Part shown: positions 46,216 through 58,355 of the stretch, piece after piece
Numbering within the stretch: the stretch's first letter is position 1
Layout: every line of letters begins with the position of its first letter
DNA from: Rhizaria sp. SCN 62-66
Taxonomy: Eukaryota; Rhizaria, unplaced
Direction: 5' to 3'
Length of the DNA stretch: 64,000 bases
NCBI GenBank assembly: GCA_001724265.1
Contig: MEDY01000106.1
Location: 1 to 64,000, forward strand
Made by a program: the position numbers and the translations under genes
The notes under the pieces: generated by a model
The model's database searches: none
The model's input: the letters and a program-made list of their open reading frames with translations, nothing else
Told to the model about the DNA's origin: nothing

Positions 46216-49200
46216 TTACTCCTCGTCCTCAGCCTCATCGTCGTCGCCGTCCTCGCCGGCCTCGGCCTTGACCGCAGCCACGCCCGCGAGCGCGGCGGCC
46301 ACGATGGCCTCCTTGGCCGCCGCCTCAGCTGCGGCCAGGGACCGGCGCCGCTCCCGCTCCGCCTTCATTTCCTCGCGCTCGCGCCTCATGTCCTCGTCGC
46401 TGAGGCCGCCCCACATGCCCGGGACGGCGATGCCGGGCGCCGCGGCCAGAGAAGAGCGCTTTTTGAGCGACGGCGCGGCCGACACGGTGCCGGTGCGGCG
46501 CCGGGGGCTGGCGCTGGGGTGACCCGCACTTGCAGTGGCAGCAGCAGAGCTAGAGCTGGAGCTGGAGCTAGAGCTGGAGCTGTGAGCGTGGGAGTTTGAG
46601 TTTGCGTTGGCGTTTGTGGTGACGCTGGTGCGGCGCGAGAGGGCCAGCGGAGACCGCGCGTTGCTAACGCCGCTCTGCGCCGGGGGCGACTGGGACTTAG
46701 GCGTCTGGTGGTTACCATGTGCAGCCGTCGTCACAGTCGCGTTGCTGCTGCCGAGACTGCTGCTGCTGCTGCTGCTGGGAGGGTGGGGCTGCTTGCCGGG
46801 GGTCGCGTGGAGGTCGCCGACGCTGCTGTTGTTGCTGTGGCCGTTAGCCGCGACGGCCAGGGACACGGTGGAGCGGCGGCGGCGGGGGCCATAGTCCGGA
46901 GCCAGTGTCATCGGCCCAGAGCCGGCGCCGGCGCCGGAGCCGGAGCCAGAGCCAGAGTTGGAGCTTGACTTGGAACCGGCAGTCGCAGGCGCAACAGTAG
47001 CAGCAGCAGGAGCAGCGGCAGCGGCAGTGGCGGTGGGATTCGCGTGGCTGCCGCTGCCGCTGCCGCTGCCGCTGCTGCGGTTGCTAGCCGTGCTGCCGCT
47101 CTTGACCAGTGCAGGCGCGACAGTGTCGGTGTTCTTGTCGTCGCAATTGTTCTCATCGGCCTCGCCCGCGGCGGCCGCAGCAGCAGCGGCGGCCGCGGCG
47201 GCGAGCGCGAGCGACTGCCTCCGCGCGCTGTGGATCGGGTGGAAGTGCTTTCCACCGCTGCTCACACCGGTCGGCGACCCGGGCCCCGCATCCTTACTAT
47301 GGCCGCCAGTGCCGCTGGTGCTGTTATTGGCGCTCGGGGACGTGATGGGCTTTTTGCCCATCTGCGCGCGCAGGCTCGACTGGTGGGCGGACGTGTTGTA
47401 GAACTCCATAAACGCGTCCTTGAAGCGCGGGGTGGTGTTGGAGGTCGACCCTCTGCGGGACAGCGACGGGGAGCCCACAGCCGTAGTCGCAGGCGCAGTT
47501 CCCGTCGTGGCAGTAGCCGCCGCAGGACTAGCAGTGTGAGCGTTGGCGTTGATATCGCTCGTGCCGTTGGTGTTGTTGTTATTATTGTTAGCGCTTGTGC
47601 CAGCGACTGGCGAGGCCGGCGGCATCGGCATAGGCGCAGGCAGCGACACAGACTGCGACTGCTGCTGAGGCTTCGGCTGCTGCGACGACTGCGGCGACTG
47701 CGGCTGCGGCGAGTGCGGCAGCGACTGCAAGTCAGAAGCAGACATTGCATTGGCGCCGGCGTCCGCCACCGACGCGGCGGCAGTCGCGGTGTGGGCGTGG
47801 GCGTTGCTGTCGCTGGTGCTTACATGCCCGACGATCGCGCTGTTATGCGGCTTAACATCGCTGTCGCTGCGCGTGAGGCTCTTGTTAGCGTCTGCACTAG
47901 CGTTGTTGTTACCGCCGTTGGTGCCATTGTTGATGGAGTGTGCGTCGATGGGGGGCGTGGCAACCGGCTCAACTTCGCCCCCACTGCCCGCAAAGCTCTG
48001 CCGACTCTCAGCAGCGCTGTCGCCGCCGCCGTGGCCGTGGCCACCGCTGCTGTTGCTGTGCTGGTGGTGCGCGTGTTGCGACGGCGGCAGCGACAGCACG
48101 TCAGGCGTTTGCGAGCTCACGGTCGACGTCACGATCGCAGACGCGGGCTGCTTGCCAACAGCTCCCGACCCAGCACCAGCTCTCGCACTGGCGCTGGCAT
48201 CGGCATTGGTGGCGTTGGTGGGCGAGCTGTTGTTGTGGGTGCTGCTCGCGTTGGAGTCACTCCCGTGCGCGTTGTTAGAATTGTTGTTGTTGTTAATGCC
48301 AGCCTTGTTTTTAAGCGGCGACACAAAGTGCATTTCCGACTGAGACCGGCCCTGAGCGCGAGGTGAAAGTGAAACGCCGTGAATGCCCGCACCAGCACCA
48401 GTGCCCAGAACGGGGGAGGCGGCTTGACTTTGAGGCAGCACGGACACCACCACGGTCGACGCAGGCGCAGGCAGAGCACTCGCAGTGTTTGCGGAGCCCG
48501 CGGCGGGCGTGGCGGTGACGGCGGCTTGACTTCCGTCCTCGGACGCGGCGGAGAAGGCGCGCGCAATGGGGTTCTGGTACCCACCGCGGGTTTCCCGCGT
48601 GAAGTCCTGGCTCGGGGTCGCTTTGTGGCCGCGGGAGCTGCCGGCCTGGTTACTATAGGGCATCGGGAGGTTCGAGTCTGATGAGTCGACCGAGTGCGCG
48701 GGCCGCACCGGCACCGTGTCCACCGTGACGGTCGCGTTGCTGTTGGCGGCGTCGACGGTGACCGAGACCGAGGCGTCGCCGTTCGGGGACAGCGACATGG
48801 CTCGGAGGCCGCGCGGGGAGGCCAACGACAGGCCGCCGCCGCCGCTAGTATTATTGTTGCCGCTATGGTGGTGGTTGTGCTTGGGCACCGTCGCAGTGCT
48901 GTGTGGCGACATCAATCCGTGACCGTGAGCGTCACGTGTTCCGTTCTCGTCGTTGTTGTCGTACCGGTCGCCGCTCTCAGCACGCGCGGCGTCGTCGTCG
49001 CTGTCGCTACCATCACCGTCGCCGTCGCCGCTGCCGCTGCGATTCTCATCGTTGTCATTGGCAGTGCTATCTGCAGTGCTCTTGGTAGCAGCAGCGGCGG
49101 CGGCGGAGGCGGCGGCGGCGGTCGTGTCCGTGTCGCTGTCCTTGCGGGAGGAGACTCTCGCAGGATTAGCATTCGCAGCGCCATTGTTGTTATTGCTATT

Positions 49201-50238
49201 GCGAATGCTAGAGCTCGATGGAGGGAAGAAAGCGCCGCGTCCATTGCCCGCGCTCACGCTGGAACCCGTGGGGTTACTCGTGGGGTGACCCGTGGCGGCG
49301 TGAGACGGCGACGAGGGCGACGCAATCGACCGGCTAGAGCTGCTGCTGCTGCTGCTGCCGCTGCTGCTGTTGCTACCATTGGCGGCGGCAGCGGCGGCAG
49401 CGGCAGTGACGGCGATGCTATCATGCACCGAGAGACTGTAGTGCCGCCCCTTGACCGGAGCGGGGAAACCGACCCCCGCCGCCGCCCCCGCCCCTGTACC
49501 ATGGGCGGCGTTCACGTTGGCCGCCTTGGCGACGGCGCCGGGGGGGAACGCGCTGCCGTGGGCCGCGCTGATCGTGTTGCTATTGGCCAGCACGGCCGCG
49601 GGCGTGCTGTTCGAGGGCGACCCGGGGGGATTGGGCTGGAAAGCGAGTGCGAAGGCGTTGCCACTGCCGCTGTGGAGCTGCGATTGTGGTCGCGCCTGCA
49701 GGGGGGGAGTTGTGGGGGTCTGCTGAGTCAGCCCCGAGCTCTGACTCGGGTTAGCCTGGGAAGCCTGATTCGACTGCGCCTGAGCCTGAGTGGGATTACT
49801 CTGGCTCTGGTTCTGGCTTTGGCTGGGGTTGCTCCGAGGCCGGAAGGGGCTCGACCCAGTCACCTGGGCACTCGCGTGGAGCGGCACTGCGAGCCCCGCC
49901 GCGTTACTATGGCCCGCACTCGCATTCGCACTCGCGTCAGTGCCGGCAGGCGCAGGCGCAGTCGAAGCCGTCTCGGGCTTTTTGTTGTCATCGTCGTCTT
50001 GCTCAAGCTGAATCATCTCAGCGATGGACAGAGTCTTGGTGAACAGCATGGCGTTGTCTTCGTCATGATTCACCATTGTGGCCGAGTTCAGCGACTGTGA
50101 GCCCCCCACGCCAAACCCGGGAGCCTTCTTAGCCTTGGCAGAAGGATTGCTCTCGTCGTCGGAGTCGAACGTTGAACGCGCACCGTCGACGCCGTTACCG
50201 ACGACGCCGCCGCCGCCGCCGTTGCCGCCGCCATTGGC

Positions 50239-50269
<31 letters not shown>

Positions 50270-50989
50270 TTGGGGAGGGTGCGGAAGTGGGCCGGGTCTG
50301 ACATGGGGAACTGGCGGTGCGCGCTGCCAGTGCTGCTGCTGCCGCTCGCCGTGCCGCTGTTCCGGTTGCTGTTGCCGCCGCTGCTGTGGCTGCTGCTGGA
50401 GGTGTCGCGGGCCGCCTCAGGTGTGGCGTTGTCCTTGTTGTCCTTGTTGATGTTGTTCTTATCAGCAGCAGTGTCAATCGCGTTCACGTTGACCTTTGCA
50501 GTCGCAGGTGCGTTGTTGTTGTTGTTGTTGTTGTTCTGGTTACTGGCGAGGAGCTTAGCAACCTGCCGAGGCGAGTGCTCATTACCTCCAGCGTGATTCG
50601 CTCTCGTGTTCGCGGCGCCAGAGCCCTTGGCGGTGTTGTTGTTGTTGCCATGATGAGCGGCGTTACTCGCTGTGCTGCTCATATTGCCACCACCATTGTT
50701 GTTGTTGTTGTTTGACAGCGACTCATGGGTCACCTTGACCGCCCGACGGACTTTTTCGGCCCTGGCCTCCTGGGCCTGTCGCAGCCGCCGCTCGCGGCCC
50801 TCGCGGTCGCGGCGCAGCTTGTCCAGCACTGCGCTCGAGCGCGCCAGCGAGGGCAGCGCTGCCGGGTAAGCAGTGGCCGGGGACGACGAGGCGGGGGCGA
50901 GGCGCGGGGACCGGATGCTCGCAATCGCGCTGCTGCTGTTACTGCTGTTGCTGCTGTGGCCGGAGGCAGCGGTCGCATTGCTGCTGCCG

Positions 50990-51024
<35 letters not shown>

Positions 51025-51318
51025 GCTGTTGAGATTGATGCGGAATCGGGCACCGACTGAAGGGCTCGAGTTATTAGCACCGGCGCCAGCGTTGTTGTTG
51101 TGGGCAGGTTGGATAGCGGGGAGAGAAGAAGGCGCAGCGCCGGTAGCAGTGACACTCACGCTCACATTCGCATTCGCGCTCGCATTCGCACTGGCATTAA
51201 CACTAGCATTGCTGTTGTTGTGGCCACCGCCGCCGCCGCCACCGCCGCTATTGCCGCCGCCGCCGCCGCCGCCGCCACCGCCGAGACGGATACGAAACCG
51301 AGGTGACTGAGAGTCCAT
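46216..51318 (-). CDS. Unrecognised 1,700-residue low-complexity protein
   Basis: A single open exon from ATG 51318 to TAA 46216. I recognise no domain. The N-terminus MDSQSPRFRIRLGGGG is followed by Gly/Asn/Ser/Ala-rich sequence. Residues near 155-195 are basic and helical (LDKLRRDREGRERRLRQAQE). A less biased patch reads FTKTLSIAEMIQLEQDDDD near residue 430. Another reads TTPRFKDAFMEFYNTSAHQS near 1,300. The C-terminus ends in a charged helix (DEDMRREREEMKAERERRRS) and an acidic tail. The patches could be short binding motifs. The long antisense open frames across this gene are by-products of its GC-rich codon use. Confidence 0.75.
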
Positions 51319-52261
51319 CGGGGCTTCGCTAGTACAACAGAGCTCAAGCTTGAAAAGGGAAAGCTAGAGAACGGACGAGAGAGTGGGGACCAGAGCAAGC
51401 GAAAGCCTAGGGCCGTCAAGGGGCGCGAGGGTGAACGCGGAAGAGAGTGAAAGTGCTACTCGGTCTTGTAAGAAGACAATTTATGTCTAGAAACTGTGAT
51501 GTCTTTGTTGTGGAGTCAATGGAAAGAAAGAGAAAGTGGGTAAAAGAGTGGATTGGATATGGTTGTGGTGTGAGAGAGTGATGATCGCTGAAAATGGGGA
51601 GAAATAAGGCATAGATGCGCACTCCAAGAGCGCCCCGTGTGATGACAGGTAAAAAAGTAACAAAGTAGCTGAAAATCACAAAGACATTCGAATAAGAGGC
51701 GACTGGACAAAGCTGTGGCGGGGTAAAGCGCGGTCGGGCCGAGTCACAGTGAGCCTTGGCTGTGCGGTCACAAAACACGCCTGTTCGTGGTCAAGATACC
51801 CAACTGGTGCACTTTACACATTAATTTCATACTAATAATAAGCTCGATTATATTATATTCAGTGCGCAAACCCTCACACGGTCGACTGAACCAGAAACAC
51901 AAGCAGTTACTCTTCCCAAGACTCATCTTCACTTTGGCGTCGTACAATGCTGTCGAACGTACGAAGTTCCAGGTACAATTTTCACGAACCTCCCGACCAG
52001 CTGAAGCTTGCTGCGGCACGGAAGGCTCTTGATAGCGTCCCGCAGAGTGGTCGAGTAGAGCATTTTGGCATCGTTAAGTTGCGATTTGACACACCTTCCA
52101 CAACAAATAGTATTTTTTCAATCTATATCTTAAATCCTATCCTTTCAAAACTCACTCTTCTCTCCCCACAATCCCTCTCACAAAACCCTCTTTGCTCCCA
52201 ACTCCTCGCCCTTCTCTCAACGCAACGCCGCTCTTGCTCTCAACACAACGACAGCCGCACA
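51319..52261. other. Divergent promoter spacer between the 1,700-residue gene and RBM28
   Basis: AT-richer non-coding DNA. An open frame runs into RBM28 from upstream (51947) but has no conserved content before the ATG at 52262. Pyrimidine-rich sequence at about 52,140-52,215 is probably promoter or 5' UTR. Confidence 0.5.
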
Positions 52262-55200
52262 ATGTCCCAGCTGTGGCCGACGGACGAGCAGGTCCACGCC
52301 GCCTCCGGCGACACCGACTCAATGTCCGACAACAACAACACTCACGCCAACAGTGACGAGAATAAGAAGGCGACCATCTTCATCCGCAACCTCGCCTTCT
52401 CCGTCACCGACGCGCAGCTCGCGTCCCACTTCGAGGACATCGGCCCCATCAAGCACGCCTTCGTGGCGCGCAACAAGCACTCTGACGTGTCCCGCGGCTT
52501 CGGCTTCGTCGAATTCGCCACGGCCGCCGACGCACACACCGCCGCCGCGCGCTTCAACGGCCAGGTACGGAACCACCCCGACACAAACAAGATGATATAT
52601 CTCTCCATATGCGTGCTCTAGATAAATATATTCTCAATAATTCCACGTATTTGTTCTTTATTTATCTATATTTAAAACCTTTATTCGACTATAAACTCAC
52701 ATCTACACCCTTTTATCTCACTTGGCACTTTGCACCCTTTTGTTCTCCAATCTCGAACACAGGACTGGTTCGGGCGCGCGCTCAAGGTCGACGTTGCGCT
52801 GGACAAGGCGCTGAGCACCGACGACCGCAAGGCCAAGATTGAGGAGGAGCGCAAGGAGGAGACGCGTCTGCGCAACCGCGAGAAGCGTCACGAGAAGACT
52901 GCCGTCAAGGCCGAGCTCAAGGTCCTCGAGGCCGCGCAGGCCGCCGACGCCGCCGCCGTCGAGGCCGCCGCCGCCGCCGCTGCCGCAGCGCTGCCGCAGC
53001 GCCCCGAGCTGCCCGCGGACGTTACCCCCGCTGCTCTGGCCGCGTCCGCTGAGGGCCGTGTGCTCGTTGTGTCGGGCTTCACTGCGGACGTGGCCAAGGA
53101 CCGCATCTTGGCCTCGATGAAGCGCCTGGCTCCCGTCCAGTCAATCCTGTACCCGTCCCCCGAGTCGCTGGAGCACGACCTCTCTGCGCGCATCACGTTT
53201 GAGACCAAGGAGGCTGCCGCCAAGGCCCTGAAGCGCTACCACAACAAGGATCTCCGCGGCTGCACCGTCCGCTGCCTCATCCTGTCGGGCGTCGCGGGGC
53301 TTAAGGCCGGGCGGCTCATCGTGCGCAACGTCGGCCCTACGGCCACCGAGGTCGCGCTCGCCAAGGCCTTTGGGGCGTACGGCGAGGTCGTCGACGTGGT
53401 GCTGCCGCGCTCTGAGGCCGGCTTCGTGCGCGGTTTCGCCTTCGTGCAGATGGCCAACCCGGTCGCTGCTGAGGCCGCGCTCGCGCTGAACGGCTCCACC
53501 ACCGCGCTCTCAGGCACCGGCGGCGGCAAGAGGGCAATTGTGGTTGACTGGGCGCTGTCCAAGGAGGACTACCTGAAGCGGGAGGCGATCGAGGCCAAGC
53601 TCGCGGCCAAGGCGGCCGAGGCGGCTAAACTTAAGGAGGCCGAGGCCGAGGCGGCGGCCAAGGCTGAGGCGGCGGCGGCGGCGGAGATTAAGGCTCTCCA
53701 GGCTAAGGCCGATAAGGACAAGGCTAAGAAGGACAAGAAGAAGGCTAAGGCAGCCAAGGGCTCCGACGACGACGACGACGATGACGAAGATGATGCTGAG
53801 GCTGAGGAGGAGGACTCTGATGATGATGACGAGGATGATGATGACGATGATGATGACGATGATGATGACGATAATGAGGCTGATGATGGCACCTCAGTCT
53901 ACCGTGATAGTGACGACGACGAAGACGAGGATGACGATGATGACGAGGAGGAGGATGGTAAGGAGAACAGCAAGAGTAGCAGCAAGGACGATGCTGCTGG
54001 CGAGGACGACGACCTAGCAGCCCAGGCGATGGACGAGACTCTGCTCAACGCCTACAACGAAGGCATCGCCGCCGAGAAGGCCGCCGCACGGATCGCGAAC
54101 CTGCCGGCCCGCTCCCGCGACATCCAGCAGGGCTGCACGCTCTTCATCCGTAACCTCTCCTTTGACACCGACGAAGAGTCTCTGTACAAGAAGTTTTCCC
54201 AGTATGGACACGTTAAAGTCGCCAAGATCGTGCGCGACCGCGCGCTGAACCGGTCCATGGGCACGGGCTTCGTCCAGTTCGACGACAAGGCCGTCGTCAA
54301 CACGCTGCTCAGTCTCTACGGCCCCGAGAGCGCCGAGGCCGACGCCAAACAGCAGAAGAAGGACCGGCTTAAGCGCGGCAAGGTCACCTCGCAGGTACGC
54401 TTTTAAACTCTATCTCTCATAATATCTCGCAATTGAGGGAATATTATATGTTTGAATATGAAATTGCAAGTTGGATAACATGTCCTAAATTTACTCTGAA
54501 TGGTATTTATCATCGATTTTTCTTGATTTATGTTCTTCTCGCATCGTCACTCACTCGTTTTTCCTTTGCTCTCGACACTTGCTCTCTTTCTCCCGCTTTC
54601 TCTTCCTTTTCGCTCTCTTTCCTCTCGCCTCACAGGGCGGCGACCACGTGATCAAGCTCGACGGCCGCGACCTCATCCTCGCCAAGGCCGTTGACCGCTC
54701 AGAGGCCGGCCGCCTGGCCGATGCCAACCTCAAGCAGAAGGGCGACAAGCGCAACCTGTACCTGGCCCGCGAAGGCGTCATCAACCCAGGCACCGCAGCC
54801 GCCCACGACGTCTCCAAGGCCGACCTGGAGAAGCGCCAGCGCGCCTGGAAGGTCCGTTTTTATCACATTTCATTGCACTCTCAAAGCTGTTAATCATCAC
54901 TTGCTGCGTTTAAACTGTTATTTTTGTGTAAAAATAATATTTCTTCAAGTGGGAGTATTGTTTTTGTTTTCATATTCTCACATCTATCCCGTCAATTCTC
55001 GTTTTTTTATAACAACGCCTATAGGAGAAGCGTAACACGCTGCAGAACCCCAACTTCAGCGTGTCCCGCGTCCGTCTGTCCGTGCGCAACATCCCCCTGA
55101 CGATGAGCGAGGCCACTCTGCGCAAGATCTTCATCAACAAGGTCCGCGATGACTACAAAGACGCCGGCAAGCCTACCCGCGACATCGACATCGTACAGGT

Positions 55201-56113
55201 ACGTTTACTCTCTATCTCTCTCTTCTCTATCTCTAAAAACAAAGACTTAACAGTATATATCTCACTTTATATGCCAATCAAACTGAGCCAACATATATAA
55301 TCTATTTTCATGTTGTATTCTTATTTTTTAAGTCGAAATTCACTCATCATTGTGCTACATTAATCTATGTCGCTTGTTCGCGTTTTTGCTTTTTGTTTCC
55401 TTTTCTTTAGGCCAAGATCATCTTCGACAAGGAGAAGTTCGACATCCAGGGCAACAACATGTCCCGCGGCTACGGTTTCGTCGAGTTCACCGAGCACGAA
55501 CACTCGCTCCACGCCCTCCGCGCCATCAACAACCACCCCAGCTTCTTCATGTCGGCCAACAAGCGCCCCATCGTCGAGTTCGCGCTCGACGACGCCCGCA
55601 AGGTGCACGAGCACAAGCAGAAGAAGGCGGCGCTGCAGTCGCGCATGAGCAAGATGAACGAGATCAAGGACAAGGCCGCGGCGGAGGCCCTCAGCGCGCT
55701 CGGCCACACGGCCGGGCTGGCTAAGGTCATCGAGGACGCGCAGAGCAAGCGCGCGCAGTACGTCTTCTTTAATTCATGACATATCCCTGTATATTCCCTC
55801 TATTGACTTTAAAACATCGTTATTTAAGTTTGTGACTGTCAATTCTTCATGTTGTTTTGTTTTTAAGTCGTTTCACTCACATTTTGTGCTCTATAATCGC
55901 CTTTTTGTTCCGCTAAATAGGGAGAAGCGCGCCTACATCAACGCGCGCAACGCCGAGGCCCGCACTCTGAACCGTGATACGGGTTTCAGCAGCAGCGATG
56001 GTCGGCTCGAGCGCGTCCGCGACTACAAGAGCGGCGGCGGCAGCAACAGCGGGGATAAGAAGGACAAGGCGCGGTTCTATCAGGCCGCGATCAAGAAGTC
56101 TCGCACTGTGTGA
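52262..56113 (+). CDS. RBM28: RBM28/Nop4-like nucleolar RNA-binding protein with five RRMs
   Basis: A ribosome-biogenesis factor for the large subunit, nucleolar by family. Exons are 52262-52564, 52763-54394, 54636-54851, 55025-55198, 55411-55757 and 55921-56113 (TGA), giving 954 residues. RRM-like units begin at about residues 38 (ATIFIRNLAFSVTDAQL), 200 (RVLVVSGFTADVAKDRI), 285 (GRLIVRNVGPTATEVAL), 560 (CTLFIRNLSFDTDEESL) and 736 (VRLSVRNIPLTMSEATL). The family normally has four; the unit at 200 lacks good RNP residues and may be extra. A long Asp/Glu run lies before the fourth, as in RBM28. The C-terminus is basic (QAAIKKSRTV). Donors are GTACGG, GTACGC, GTCCGT, GTACGT and GTACGT. Confidence 0.88.
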
Positions 56114-56699
56114 GTGAAGAGACAAGTGACTGTGGGCATGGGTGACTGTGAGCAGCAGCAGCAGCAGCAGCAGCAGCGATGGGCAACACGACCGCTAAGT
56201 AGTCAACTTTCATAAAGTTAGCAACAAATGTAGCAAACGGACAGTGAAAGTGGTCTTGGTTGGCTGATATATGGCCAGATAACCGTTACTACGAGTAATT
56301 ATAGTATATAATAATGACGCAAGTAATACAAATTCATTTTCGTAAACTTAGCGCGACTAGACTGAGTCTCAGCATCACTGATACTGACGTGTTGTTTAGG
56401 TAAACGTTGTGTATTTTCATTTTGACAAAAATACAGCATGAATTTGATTCGTTGTAAAGTTTTTACTTCATGTTTTGTGTTTCTTATCTTGATATTACAA
56501 TTGCTAATTGAGACCTTTGCAACCCACCACTCGACTCACAAGCGCACTCATTACTCCACTCATATTTTGTTAAGCAACTCCAGAAGAACATTAAAACATG
56601 GTTACGTCCTGCGGTGCTCAACAGCCTAGCTTCGCGGGTTATTTTGCCTGTGTGTGTGTGTGTTTCGCGGCTGGGTATTACTCGGTCGTTACCGCGCGC
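56114..56699. other. Convergent 3' spacer between RBM28 and V-ATPase G
   Basis: It begins with a GTGACTGTGAGCAGC-like word followed by a CAG run of about eight units (about 56,130-56,178) in the RBM28 3' UTR. The remainder is AT-rich with no gene. Confidence 0.55.
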
Positions 56700-57421
56700 T
56701 TAGTGAGCGGCGCCGCCCTCAGCGGCGGCCTTCTTCTCGCGCTGGAGGGCGAGGAAGGCCTGGCGCTGGCTCTCATCGACGACAATCTCGCACGACGTAG
56801 CGGCGTGGAGCAGCACAGCGACGGCCGTCTCGCTCGCGGCGTCGTACAGCTTGCTCTGCTCGGCCTTCTCGGCGGCCACCTCGACCGCGAGGGCCTTGAG
56901 CTTCTCGTCGCCCTCACCGTCGTGCTGCGCCAGTTGAATCAACGATACATGCACAAGAGAAAGTATGAGTAAAGAAAAAGAAAAGCATTAAGATGTAAGA
57001 AAGTGAGATCGATGCCTGGGCAGCGTTAGAGCAAGATTGACGTTTAGGAAGGTAGTCTAAGATAGCAAGGTAGGTGTACGTACGCTCTTGACCTCGGCCT
57101 GGAACTTGTTCTCTTCCTCGGTGCGGCGCTTCTCGTAAATCTCCTGCACGGCGTTCTCGGCCTCTTGCAGGCGCTTGGAGCGGTCTGTGTGTGTGCGATG
57201 AAATCAGCAAAGGGCAAGGGAAAGAGAGGAAAACGTGAGGGATGGTGGGGGAAAGCAAGGGGAGCAACACGAGAAAAGCCGAAGACTGCAGGGGGCTGGT
57301 AGGGCGATAAAAGCGGGCATATGGGGGGAAACGTACAGCGCTCCTCGCGGGAAATAATCTCGGCAGCCTCGCGCTCAGCGTTAACAAGCTTGCGGAGAGG
57401 GTTGTTGTCGTCCTTGCTCAT
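56700..57421 (-). CDS. ATP6V1G: V-type H+-ATPase subunit G
   Basis: Peripheral-stalk subunit of the V1 sector, forming a coiled coil with subunit E in proton-pumping organelles. Exons are 57421-57337, 57184-57084 and 56924-56700 (TAA), giving 136 residues (family about 115-120). The N-terminal signature is DNNPLRKLVNAEREAAEIIS followed by REERYRSKRLQEAENAVQEI, matching the QLLQAEKRAAEKV...RLKQAKEEA pattern. The helix continues with EKRRTEEENKFQAEVKS. Both donors are GTACGT, and phase is kept at each junction. The C-terminal tail is Ala-rich. Confidence 0.88.
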
Positions 57422-58355
57422 TTCTGTCCAGCCAAGCGGGCGGAAAGGGGGTGCAGCGACGAGGTCGGAACGTGACGGGGCAGTGAGACCAAAAGAAGAG
57501 ATTAAGTGAGACTAAATCGTGAAAAACAAGCACACAAAAAGAAAATATGATACAAATCTGCGCAAATAACGTATTCAGAATGAAATGGATCTCAACAGTC
57601 CATGAAAGACCCTCGTTTAACGGCAATTTAATCTGCCCACACATCAGCTCTCTTGCTTTGCTCACTTGTCGAGTTGGTTGGTTGGTCGCTGGGATTTTCG
57701 CGAACCACTCCAACGGCAGCGTGCGTGCTCTCCTCTGACGACATCTTCACTAAGAGAGTGTTGTGGCGTCTAATGAGCAGTTGTGGAAGTGTAGTTTTGA
57801 TATAATGTTAAACACACTTGTTTCTATTATAGTATAAGTGTTATGTCTCTACTGACGGTTGTGCTACAAAGATAGCGCTTCGATTACCATCGCTTTTCCA
57901 TCCAATCACAGACTGCCACTTAACTCCCTTTTCTCTCGTCACAACACTTCTCAACAACCTTCATTTACGATTTGTTCCTATCATAACGGTGTTTTTGTTT
58001 GCTTACTTTTGTATATCTTGCGCTTACTTCCTCAGCTCCCAATTCTCACGCTCTGTACCCTTTCCCGCTCGACTCTTCCCCTTCAGCCTTCACGACTTAA
58101 GACGCGTCTCTCACTGTTACTCTCGCAACTACAGCGCCCTCCCCTCGTCATTAGTGCCTCAATAAGCACTGGCACAGCATAGTCAGACTTTTTTTAGTAG
58201 CTATAACACGCGGTTTTGGTCCTAAAAACACTCACTCTCACTCCTGGCACTCTCACGACAAAACAGTTAACGACCGGACTGACTCTGCTCTTGGCTTAAC
58301 AGTCGTAAACGCATTGTTGTTGCGAGACTGAGACTGTGACTGAGACCGAGCGACG
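57422..58355. other. Divergent promoter spacer between V-ATPase G and the ELMO gene
   Basis: No credible gene. Pyrimidine-rich sequence at about 57,900-58,140 and a GACTGAGACTGTGACTGAGAC repeat at about 58,325-58,347 immediately upstream of the ELMO start. Confidence 0.5.

Noticed and set aside
46958-50100. Long plus-strand open frames opposite the orphan gene (e.g. 47044-48366 and 48694-50100)
   Set aside because: They are Arg/Ala/Val-rich mirror translations of GC-rich codons on the true coding strand and show no domains or independent starts.
56150-56178. CAG run after RBM28 as part of a longer coding region
   Set aside because: It follows a TGA stop that ends a conserved basic C-terminus; it is 3'-UTR sequence.
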